From assembly GCA_028023455.1 (NCBI GenBank), contig JAQFVV010006220.1, forward strand, positions 8,103,852-8,167,851: a stretch of DNA of 64,000 nucleotides, written 5' to 3'. This DNA is from Epiperipatus broadwayi. Taxonomy: Eukaryota; Onychophora; Udeonychophora; Euonychophora; Peripatidae. Shown one piece after another: positions 37,640 through 47,814 of this stretch (position 1 is its first letter; every line of letters starts with the position of its first letter). The notes beneath the pieces were generated by a model that worked only from the letters and a program-made list of their open reading frames with translations, was not told where the DNA came from and made no database searches. The translations under genes and the position numbers were made by a program.

Positions 37640-38766
37640 TGGCGACCCAACTCGGGCTTCGATTTAACAACTACAACCTGAGATGAGTTGTAATGATAAA
37701 GAACATTACAATGATGACTCAAAGAAACTCACAGCCGGAAAATAAATTATGATTTTTTTGAAAAAAGAAAAAATTATATAAAAAAAAAACTAACTAATTA
37801 AACCCTGATTATTAAAATATGAAAGAAGATATTTGACTCCAGAAAGAAAAAATATATATGTATATTTTTTTATATATGTCTAAAAACACGATCGTGGCTG
37901 ATGTAGACGTAAGTCACAAGTATTTGACCGGGTAGGCGGTTACTGAAGAGGGGAATAACATAGCCCCGAGTCCTTATCCGCAGTATATGAACATAAGACC
38001 GTCTTTAAATGCTCGTCAGACTATTTCTAGCAGAGATCCCAATAAAGGGGAAGGCGGATCAAGTTGGACCAAGTTGCCACGAGCCTGTAAGACTCAGAAC
38101 GATGAGCAACGCTCGTTTGTGCTTATAACTTGGGCTTCTTATCGTTAATATTGCACTAAAGCGGATAGGACACAGATGAATGTTGAAATATTTTCCATTC
38201 CCGCCGTGTTAGACCTAAAAGTGGGTGTTAAAGCCGAACGTCGCTTGTGAATGAGTCTACACAATATATCAGCACGCTACTACAGAAAAAAAAAAATACG
38301 AATATGAATTTAAAAAACTTAAGAATAAAATTAGTGTAAACCCCTATTTTATTCTCATCTCCTGGCACTGGTGGTATTGTAATGTTTATTTATATACGTT
38401 ACAAATATATTGGCATTTGGTAAAAGCTAAAAAAGTAAATTTAGATTTTTTTTTGATTAGTATAATTTTTGTTAAAACGTGCAATGAAGGTTAAAATTGT
38501 CATTCTTATTTTTTTTTAATCTAATTGGAAAGAATAAATGACATACAGATTACTAATCCAGATAAATTAAAAGAATTCCAAAAGTATAAGCTAAAAGAAA
38601 AATATTTTAGCTAATTAAAGATGGAAGAATAATGCTAAAAAAAAAAAAAGAGAACTTTGTAACTTAAATTTAAGAGAGAGTGTATAAGATTATTATCTTA
38701 TACGCTGATAAAAAGACAAAAGAGTGCGCATAAGTTCCAAAAATGGAGCGCGATATAAAAAGGAGA
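37640..38766 (+). other. Internal region of the LTR element: PBS, non-coding body, polypurine tract
   Basis: It starts with TGGCGACCCAACTCGGGCT (the complement of a tRNA 3' end would read ...GGGTCGCCA) and ends with the purine tract at 38757-38766. The body is noticeably richer in GC at 37880-38280 than the surroundings. No open frame above 60 codons starting with ATG is present, and I recognise no gag-pol motif. The GC-richer part might be a packaging or captured sequence. Confidence 0.65.
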
Positions 38767-39874
38767 TGACAACTTCAATCTGGGTCTTCTCTTTAACTTC
38801 TAGTTACGTCTCTGAAAGTTGGAGGTTTCCACGGGCATAACCTGTGGCAAGAAATATACTTCTACACAGGTATGCCCCTTGCTGTACCAAGCCATCACAC
38901 AAGCATGGAAACGGGACTTGTGAAGACCGCTTTTTGGCAATAAAAGGGTCACTACAACCGTGCCTTTTCTCCAGCTATAGAACGGAACAATAATGGAAGA
39001 CGCCGGCAGGAGAGACAAATGGAAATTCTCATGATCTGGGATCCCATAAACCTACATGAACTTACCGGTAAGTTAAGAATAAATTTTCCTGATAGTGACT
39101 TAAAAGTTTGCAAACAATTATTTATCTAGGCTTAGACTACCATCCTGATATAGACTTTTCGTATTCAAGGGACTTTCTTATAAAGAATTTTATACAAGAT
39201 CTTGGAACATTATTAAATTGCGTTCATTATTTAATCTAACTGTTTTTGTTAATCGATTCATTATCTGGATTAGCATGTGTGTACTTTCCAGTTTAGTTAA
39301 TTCGTAATTTAACTTATAAATATTTTAGTTTGTTAGAATAAAAGAGATTATACTTTTATCAACCTTTTTCATTGTGCGTTATTAATAAAGGTTATTATTC
39401 TTTTTAGTATTAAAGTTATTATTAGTTTAATAAGATTTAAAAGTAATTTACCTTGCCAATATGTTTGAATAAGCCCAGCAATAATAATCTCAAAAAAAAG
39501 ATAATTCTAGTTTACCGTAAAATTACCGATTCTTAAAATCTAAGACCAATAATCTTAAAACTATTAATTCTCGTTACGGTAGGAGGTAATACCGATTTGT
39601 TTAAAAGCATTTTTTCTGTTTAGTTTACGAGTTACCATATGTTTGACGCAGTCTCAGTGGGTCTAACGACTCTGGCGCCCTCAAGTAGAAATTAAAAACT
39701 GGTTCTGCTCACGATAGTACTCGGTAATAGTTCTAGGCCGAAGTTGATCAGGAAAAATAGCTGTGTTGAGAATAGAAATACAACTTTCTTTTTTCTTTTG
39801 ATACAGCTTGATCAACTCACGCTCAAATATAAATTTGAGGCGTATAGAGGCCTAGTAATAAGAAAAACGTTACA
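38767..39874 (+). repeat. Complete 3' LTR, 1108 bp (LTR C)
   Basis: It starts TGACAACTTC after the purine tract and ends CGTTACA. It is about 98-99% alike to LTRs A/B by eye over 38930-39540 and again over 39765-39874. Between about 39555 and 39755 the sequence is strongly diverged from A/B (only islands such as TGGCGCC align), which points to a mosaic LTR. Confidence 0.75.
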
Positions 39875-39879
39875 ATATA

Positions 39880-42800
39880 TATGATTATATTTCCATTTTA
39901 TAATTCATGACTTTTGTTATATTATAAACATTCAGCAATAAAAAAATTTTTAAGCAGTTTGAATGATCATTTTCATATCAAATACATATATTGTAGCTAT
40001 AACAAATCCGATGCAGCTGCAGAGAGCAAAAAAAAAATATATATTTAATAAAAACTCATGTGAACTAACTAATAAATATACAAACAGCCATTTAAGAATG
40101 TGTGTGTAGGTGTGTCACTTCAGAAATAAAAACAAACTGCCTAAAGGTTATAAAAAATTAATTCACACACATTATTAAAGATTATTAATTATTATTTTGT
40201 AATATGTGAAAAACAATGAAATGATAATAATATTGTAAAGCAAGAAGAAAAAATGCTTTTGATATGCAAAAGAATTTGAATTGTGTAGTTTTTTTTTTAA
40301 AAAAAAATCTAATTTGAATTTGCCTTTCAAAAGTTTTAATTAAACAAATTGTCCATTTTTATACAAAATCTAATGGCGGATTTAAAAATAATATTAAAAT
40401 TTTGGAATTGATAATATTTTAGAAGTTATAATTAAAAATTTAAAAGTCAGCAATAAATTTTCCTTATTTCTATGTTATGAAATGCAAATAAAGAGAAAAA
40501 CTTTTTCCTCTCTCTTCTTTTTTTATTTATAAAAAACTTATAAAATTTGTACCCACATGTTTTGAAGAGAATAAACAGGATGTTTTTCAAAAAATATATT
40601 GTTGTAATGTTGCAAAAATTATATATTTCCTAGCTGGTGACGTATATGTTGTTTGAAACCCATGTTGCTTGAGCAAAAGTAGATATAAATAGGTCTGAAA
40701 TAAAAAACTACACATTCATTCTAACTCTAGAAGCCCAGCAATTCATTCCATATTGCTGTGCATTAGAGTGCAGTCTATTATTGAAGCCAGTTGCCATGAT
40801 CCTTGCTGAAAAGAGAAACAATCACTGAATAAAATTATTTTCCACCATAAGCTGTATTTTACTGATTGTTTTTTAAGTATTTTTCAGTACTCCAGTTGCA
40901 ACAGTCAATATGATGAATTTATTTAGACGAAATCCATCTACTATGTGTAACTAGATAACTAAAAATCTCATCAGTCAAAATAACCTGAAAATGCAGTCAG
41001 ATCTAGAAATTAATGCAGAAATTTGTAAAAACCAGCTTGTGCAACGCCTCAATAATGCCATGAAGAAAGAAATAGAGTGTCATATAAACTACTTAAGACC
41101 TACAGATAGCATACCCCATATTTACTTCTTTTAACATTATCAGTGTTCAAGAAAAAGACCATCATCAGAAAAACTAAGGAAGATAACAGTAAAATATTAA
41201 AAAAACGGTATCTGAAATAAACGATAGTTAGTGACCGTTTCAATATTCAATGTGGTAAGATCTTAACATTATAAATATCATAAGGACTTGAACTTGAACC
41301 ATAGCTTAAACTTAAAATATTTTTTGTTGTTATAATATTTTTGTGTTTGTGTTAACAGTTATGAGTATATATGCAACAATTTTAGTTAATTTTTTTATTT
41401 TAATTATTAATTCTTTTAGTTTGGGTTTGTAACCCAATTCAAATAGATGTTTATTACACCCATATGCTAATTAATATTCATAGCCCTAAGAAATCATGTA
41501 ATCCATTGGGGAACATGCTGGGATGGTGGTAATAATTGATAATGATCTTTCCTTTTAAAAACTTTTCCAAAAGTAAACTTTCTTTTTAGGAAGTTTGGCA
41601 ACTTTGAGTTTCTTTCTGCTGAAACTGAAATACAAATAAAATATTTTTGGAAGTGCTTGTATTTTTAAATTATAAATCATCATCATCACATTGGTAAATA
41701 TATATTTGAATTAAAATTTTTATTTGAATTTTATTAACCATTCAACTTATTATCAAAGTTTATGGTATACATCTTGAAGATCTCATTATATATGTGTGTA
41801 TACCTTTAATTGTATATATTCCACTTCAAACTCTTCTTATATAAAAACCCATGGTATGAAAAAACTATCACTACAATATATATATATTCATTTAAGTACA
41901 TAAACAAATTCTGAAATAAATAATACTTTTCAGTTTCAAATTTGTATTTAACTACTGAATTCCCTTTGCTGTCAGTAACAAACAGTTAATTCCAATAAAT
42001 TTTGTATTGTGAACTTGTAAGTTTTATTTATATAGAATATATCAAATAAATATCTATTCTGGTTTTTGCTCTCTACAAATTAAGAATTTATAAATAAATA
42101 TACTTATTATCATTCCTTTTTTATCTTGCTTGATTTTGATAAACAATAAATAATCTATTAGATCAAAATATTCCAATAATCTGATTATAGTATACTGTTG
42201 AAAGAAAAGTTTTTTACCAAACTAGTTTTCAAGAATAGTATTAAATATATATGTACAATTATCAATAGCAGTTCTGTTTTTTCATAGCTTACATATTATT
42301 ATTTTAATTAACAAAAAAAAAACAACAACTTATTATATACATTAATTGCTATTGATTCATAATTTCTTTTAATACATTTCAATTAAACTACATGAATAGT
42401 TATAATTCATCAATGATAAACTTACTTATAATAAAAAATTGTGATACTACTTCATGAGTTACTTTTTCTTATATAATTATTATTATTTTAAAAGCTTGTT
42501 TATTCATACTGTCCTAAAAGCTTGTTATAATTAGTTATTGTGAGACAAGATAATTGTAAATAAAACTTTAATTAATATATTGTTCATAAAAACTTAACTT
42601 CTGCCTCAATGTTTTGCTCCCTTTGATTTATCTTTATATATGTACTGCATTCTTAAATTAAACTTTTCTTTATTAAATAAAGTTGAATAAAAATTAATAT
42701 TTCAGATAAAAGTTGCCTGTTTAATAAATGCTTAATTCCTTAGGTTAATCAAAGAGAATCCAGCCACTAGCTACCCCCCTCCCCCAATCTTTAAAATTAC

Positions 42801-43985
42801 AAAAATTAAAAAAATAATAAAAAAAATTATTATATTGTTATTTTTATGTATCATTTTCAAACATATTTTGAGTTGTTTTATTTTTGTTATTATAAATGTT
42901 TATAACTAAAGACAATGGTGAATAAGCAGATTTGTAATTCATAAATTTTCTTACTGGCAATACAAATATCTATGTAATATTGTTTTTTAATTCATACAAA
43001 TAATTGTCAACAATGACTTCACATTCAACTTTCATTAGTATTTGATTAACTCGTCTTATAAGCGGTTATGTGTAATAGTAGTGATGTTACATTTTGAATA
43101 ATTCTTAAAAATTAACTCTGTTGCAGAATTAATTCTACATAATCCTTAGTCAAACAATACATTTTTTGCATTATTTAATAAGTGTATTAGATAGAATAAC
43201 TAGAATATATAAGATCAATTTGAATTTTGGCTTCCTGAGCTTACATTTGAAATTATGCCACTGTCTGTTCATACAAGAGTATATATATGACATTGCATCA
43301 ACTAAGATATATATAGCCATATATATATTTTAAAAAATTAATAATAATTAACGAACCTAAACCGTGGATGGAGTCATTAAAAAAAAAATTTTAAGGACCA
43401 AGAATAAAACCGGGAATTTCTTTTAATTAATACAACAAATCATTCAAATTTTTTTTTATTAAGCGCAATGAATAATATCAACAATTTCTTTTACGCGTAT
43501 TATTTTAAAAATAAATTCCTGAGCAAAAATGATTTAAAGTTAAATCAATTTGTTCAACGTTCCATCGTAAGCCCTACTAAACTAAACGTCTGGCGGATAA
43601 CAAACAATAGATATCATTTTTTCCAATTACATACGAACACATGAAAGCGCTACATTAGCAATTTACTTACACTGAATTAACTAAAAACAACAACAAAAAA
43701 AGAATCTCATTTCATAAAAAAAAAAAAAGTAATTCGAAAAGCATGTTTCAGAAATAATAAACAAAAAATAAATAAAATTAATTGATAACATTAATAAGGA
43801 AAGAAAATGACTACAGAATAGGGTCTAATGAGCCCATATATATATATTTTTAAAAAAATAATATAATAGAAATATAATTTCACTGAAAAAATGTAAAATT
43901 GTAATTTAAGCCATTTCCTAATAGCATAGTTCACATGTGCATTTATTATTATCCAGTCTCGAGATTCTTTTTTTGGTTCATCCAC
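39880..43985. other. AT-rich non-coding stretch, mostly unassigned
   Basis: Apart from a short coding-like run at 40991-41134 the stretch is AT-rich with microsatellites. If the NUDT3/Aps-like exon is real, this is the 5' part of its first intron. No second exon (Nudix box) was found on the minus strand by eye here or lower down. Confidence 0.45.
40991..41134 (+). other. Short coding-like run, 47 codons, unidentified
   Basis: ATG at 40991 opens 47 codons to TAA. The composition is unusual for this window: mixed codons, hydrophilic, with LVQRLNNAMKKEIECHINYL giving an amphipathic helix-like pattern. Upstream in the same frame a TAG (about 40950) interrupts a further 13-codon run from an ATG near 40911. 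I do not recognise the product. It could be a decayed exon, a retrocopy fragment or chance. Confidence 0.2.
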
Positions 43986-43989
43986 TCAC

Positions 43990-44088
43990 CTCGTTTTCTG
44001 CTTCACTTTTTACACATAAACACGCAGCTCTTCTCCTATATCCATCCGCATCGTAAGTGCGAGTGGAATTAGGTTTTTCTTTGACCAT
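43990..44088 (-). CDS. Aps/NUDT3-like: First coding exon of a diphosphoinositol polyphosphate phosphohydrolase (NUDT3/4, Aps-like)
   Basis: The minus-strand ATG at 44088 opens exactly 33 codons to a consensus donor (GAG|GTGAGT, GT at 43989-43988; phase 0). The peptide starts MVKEKPNSTRTYDADGYRRR and continues RAACLC; as I remember it, this region is highly conserved in human NUDT3 (TRTYDGDGYKKRAACLC) and fly Aps (MVKEKPNS). The enzyme is a cytosolic Nudix hydrolase that removes the beta-phosphate from inositol pyrophosphates (IP7, IP8) and also cleaves diadenosine polyphosphates and mRNA caps. The Nudix box itself lies in a later exon that I could not find in the 44 kb below, so either the intron is very long or the exon escaped my eye. 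The exon has no defects, and the donor argues against a retrocopy. The GC content of exon plus leader is clearly above its surroundings. Confidence 0.85.
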
Positions 44089-44215
44089 TCCTTGCTGCTA
44101 ATTATAATGCTGGAAGATTGTAGAAACTAACTAAAACTTAGAATTATCAATATAGTTATACATGTAAGCTCGCCTCCGGTAGCCATGTTGACATAGGACT
44201 TCAAAGAAGAAAAAT
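44089..44215 (-). promoter_or_regulatory. Leader and probable promoter-proximal region of the NUDT3/Aps-like gene
   Basis: This GC-richer patch lies directly upstream of the exon. It holds CAACATGGCTACC (minus strand, about 44178-44190), which resembles a YY1-type initiator. The ATG in it opens a 19-codon upstream frame that ends at about 44127, 38 bases before the real start. The upstream frame is out of frame with the main one and could dampen translation if it is in the mRNA. Confidence 0.4.
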
Positions 44216-44219
44216 ATAT

Positions 44220-46415
44220 ATTACCCATAATCCTAAACATAAATATTTGGGATTTAAAAATAATCTGAAAATTAGGTTAATATGAAATCAGTTTTATTTT
44301 CAAAAACAATTTTAATAACTTTGAAATTTTTTTTTTTTTCAATGATAATGAAATAAAACGATTGCTGCAGAATGAATTTCACCAAATAAAAATACTAAAT
44401 TAACGTCGAAGACGAAATTTATTCTTAGGCCAACCGTGGAGGATATATTCGTGTAATTATCAAATTGTGAGTAACATTTTCTCAGAATGACATTTATTAA
44501 AAAACAGAAATAAAGTACATTAAGTGCGAAATAATAATTTATATTTACGCAAAGTATATATATAATGAAACTTTACGTATTATCTATTTCATATTTCTAT
44601 ATAGTAATCGGTTTAAATCATTTTTTAAATATTTTAGAAATCTACGTTACTGTCACTTATCATATATATTACATTCACTTATAAACATTATATTTAATTT
44701 TATAAATAAAATTAGGAGAATAAAAGTAATCATCATGTTTTTATATGACAGTGCTCCAAATGCAAATTATAAACGCTTGTAAGTAAATTGTACTATATTT
44801 CTTTTTACCCCGAATTAAAGAAATTGTTTAGATTGACAGAGACTTTTACAGTAATATGTATATATTTTATCTAAATTATTTTTGAGTCAATTTGTTTGTT
44901 TTCAGGATTTTTTTTATATTCACATCTGTACACAAACATCAACATAAACCTATAAATAAAACGCAAACACAATTTAAATTAAATCTGATGAATGCTATAA
45001 GGGCTCATTAAAATTTATAGCAAGTAATAATATTATTACTGGTATTGTTTCACTTATGTTGGTTTTATCAATTTAATTTTTAGATTTTGAATATTTTCCA
45101 TGTGGCTTGCATATATATATATTGTTTTTAGAAATTCTATAATTTCTCACTTTACTGTATTATAATGTGAAAAAATATAATAATAATATGTATAATTTAT
45201 ATTAATAAGCATTTACAAATCATCCACACAGTCCAGGTATTTTAAATAATAATTAATGACTATTGAATATCTTTTGAACTTTTTATAGTTCTTGCTTAAT
45301 GTAAAAAGGCAATCTTATATAAACTTTTGATTTTTTAACCTGGTATTTAGTCATTCAGTATTATCTTAATCAATTTAATTAATTTCTAGGACTCCCTAAA
45401 TATACTTAATATTAGTTCAGATCTTAGTTCTGGTGTGATCAAATGCCTATTTAAAATAACAAAAAAAAACAATATATAATGATTTATATTCATAGCATTT
45501 CTTTGCAATGGTAGATAGCTTGATAATGTGATCAATATTTTAGAGATATGATTAGAAATAGTTATATCTTGATTATTTCTAAGATATGGCTCAAAATTTT
45601 GCTAGTTACTGATAACATTGTAAGTGAATTTTAGTTTTTATTTCCTGACAAATCACTATTTCTTTTGAAAATTTTATTAGCATACTTTTCTGCCACATGC
45701 AGATGTCTCCCTCTTCCCTAGATATTAGTAGTAATAATAATAATTCACTTGAAATATAGAGGTTTTCTTGTAATACTTTCTGGAATAATTCCTTATAAAC
45801 TTAGGGCTTTACTATTATTCTTATACCTAATAAACTGAATTTGTTTTTGTGTTTTTTAAGTTGGATAATCTGAATATCTGCTGAGATCTACATAGGAATT
45901 ATTGTCAAATTCTGTATCATCAACATTCAAGCACAGATCAAGACTTATGAAATATGTCCACCTTCTTTATATTGTTCTTGTGAAGTCAACATATTTGTAT
46001 TTATGTTCTTTATTGATTTATTATTGTAGGATTTATTTTTGATCAACTTCTTTGATTTGAAATCTAAAGTTTCACTGTCATTAGAATTAAAGTGCTGATT
46101 CTATATTATCTGTCAGACTGAATAATTAATTGTTTTAATATTTGCTACATTTATTGATTGGGAGGAGGGGCATTGGATATTTTGTTTGCATATCTTTCAC
46201 ATATTCAATTTATGTCATTCTCAGAATGTTTTCAAATATGTGTCCATTTAAAACAAGCACTATTTATTTTTAATTATATTCATTTGTATAAAATGTACCC
46301 TAATAAGATAAGTCAATAACAATCAGTGTGATAAAATAAATGCATGTTCCCTAGGCTGAGCTAATTTTTAATGCTAATTAAATTCCAAATTCTGTATCTA
46401 AATTAAGGAATTACC
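44220..46415. other. AT-rich intergenic-type DNA
   Basis: A somewhat GC-richer patch at 44400-44460 (AACGTCGAAGACGAAATTTA) is unassigned. Otherwise AT-rich with microsatellites; no gene or element end is seen. Confidence 0.4.
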
Positions 46416-46425
46416 ATATAATACG

Positions 46426-46581
46426 AAATTGTCCAAACACTTTACCACTGTTACACAATACTTTATTTACCACCCTTTCTTGCAGTTTACAGTTTCGATT
46501 GCCCCAGCAATCTTCTTCAGAACTTCATAAAGGGTGGTAAATAAAGCATTGTGTAACAGTGGTAAAGTGCTTAGACAATTT
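46426..46581 (-). mobile_element. Short palindromic element with a hammerhead-ribozyme-like loop
   Basis: Two 53-bp arms (46426-46478 and 46529-46581) are inverted repeats with only three mismatches. The 50-nt loop, read on the minus strand, contains the ordered parts of a type I hammerhead: AGTT, core CTGAAGA (46514-46520), a stem GATTGC-TGGG-GCAATC, GAAA (46496-46493), ACTGT with a GTA cleavage triplet, and AACT closing stem I onto AGTT. The arms extend stem I after an internal loop. The one departure is an extra A between the core and stem II. Without the ribozyme reading this is simply a MITE-like palindrome of unknown family. Confidence 0.6.
46488..46524 (-). ncRNA. Candidate type I hammerhead ribozyme core
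   Basis: Conserved positions present: C-U-G-A-N-G-A, stem II of six perfect pairs with a UGGG loop, G-A-A-A, a minimal two-pair stem III (A-U, C-G around one U), H17 = A of a GUA triplet, and a 4-bp inner stem I. The predicted cut is between 46488 and 46487. An inserted A before stem II and the tiny stem III make efficient activity uncertain; tiny stem III is known from Penelope-type and retrozyme hammerheads, which act as dimers. It is a structural inference only. Confidence 0.4.
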
Positions 46582-46589
46582 AATATTGT

Positions 46590-47810
46590 ATGATATACAT
46601 TTGACAATGCAATAAGAAAGAGTAGTTATTAATTAAGGAATTATATTGCATATCAGTTTATTAAAGTATTATTTATTTTTCTAAATAAATATAATCAAAT
46701 GAAAACTTTTCCCAAAATTTTTAATACTTCAATCAACATTTTTAGAATGTTTATTTATATGGATTTAGTAAAAATTTTATTATTAGTACCACTAGATGAA
46801 ATACATTTTTGAAAACCTATATTTATAATAAGTTTTCTATTATGATTGATGAATCTGAACTTCTTGCTATTATTGTCAATAATTGGGAATCTTAAATTCA
46901 CAATTGCAAAACAAAAACATATTTATGATATAAAATGATATATCAGGAATTTGTTTTTGTCTTGTAATTGTAAATTTAAGTTTTCCTAATTGTTTTTAAA
47001 TAGCAAGAAAATCCAGATTTATCAACTATTTATTATTTAATTCAAAGGACAAAATTTTTTTGTTGACAACAAAAATTATTTTATGAAATGAATCTTTGAC
47101 TCTATAAAAGTAATACTATGCTTAGCCAATAATCATTGTTATAAGCCAAAAATTCTTTAATTTTTCTTTCATTAAATAATCTTTTTTTATGCTCTATTTG
47201 GTTTGTTGCAGTAGTAAGAGTAGACTGACATATGGAGTTCAAGGTCCATGGAACTTGGAGTTTTGTCATTTGAACTTCTTATGAACTCCCAAGATGTAAA
47301 TCATTCAAATTATTATTATTAGTCATTGTAAAAAAAAAAAAGGTTTCTTTTGTCTTAAAGGAATCCTTTAATTTCTTGAGGGCTTAAAGAAGTTGAATTG
47401 GGCAAATTTCTATGTCCCCTCTTATACGAGGTTTTTTTCTTGAGTTACTATTATCATGTGATTAATCACACTTGACTAACACAGATGGTTGCTCACCAAT
47501 CAATATGTTAAGTTTACTAGTTTAATCTGGATTTAATACATAAAAATACTATAGTCTTTTTTCTCAGGTGCTTGACAGTTTTAATTGAAATATTAATTGG
47601 GTTTTTCTTTTTTATATTTAAAATCATAACAAAAAAAGAATATAGCCTAATTGCTTGATTATAAGTCAAGTCTTATAGTTGGTGACTGAAGGCAAAAAGT
47701 GCTAAGAATTATCAGATTACAATTTGTGGTTGATGTTTTATTTAACTATCTAAGTTGTGCATTACTTTCAAGTGAATAGAGATTTCACACATTGGAGAAA
47801 AAACTAAGTG
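46590..47810. other. AT-rich stretch with one dispersed repeat
   Basis: About 47213-47302 matches the inverted repeat copy at 31529-31640. Nothing else is recognised. Confidence 0.4.
47213..47302 (+). repeat. Dispersed repeat, second copy of the 31.5-kb family
   Basis: It shares TAGACTG, AAGTTCCATG-like and TTGAACNTCTTATGAACTCC motifs in order with the minus strand of 31529-31640. A and T runs follow the 3' side here (47330-47345), which would fit a retroposed element. Confidence 0.4.
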
Positions 47811-47814
47811 TGCC

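Larger units (their letters stand above)
35702..39874 (+). mobile_element. Non-autonomous LTR retrotransposon (LARD/TRIM type) with an inverted extra LTR
   Basis: Order: an inverted LTR copy (35702-36754), a forward 5'-truncated LTR (36755-37638), an internal region of about 1.13 kb, and a forward LTR (38767-39874). A primer-binding-like TGGCGACCCAACTCGGG starts one base after the forward LTR end (37640). A purine tract AAAAAGGAGA (38757-38766) directly precedes the start TG of the last LTR. LTRs end in CGTTACA. Flanking ATAT on both sides (35698-35701, 39875-39878) could be a 4-bp target duplication but lies in AT-repeat DNA. No gag, protease, RT or integrase frame exists, so it must depend on a partner. 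PBS/PPT placement resembles Ty3/gypsy-type elements; the superfamily cannot be fixed without coding sequence. Confidence 0.75.

Noticed and set aside
1-43980. Later exons of the NUDT3/Aps-like gene
   Set aside because: I looked by eye on the minus strand for the RHPD/E-W, PGGG and REW-F blocks and found none. Absence by eye is not proof.
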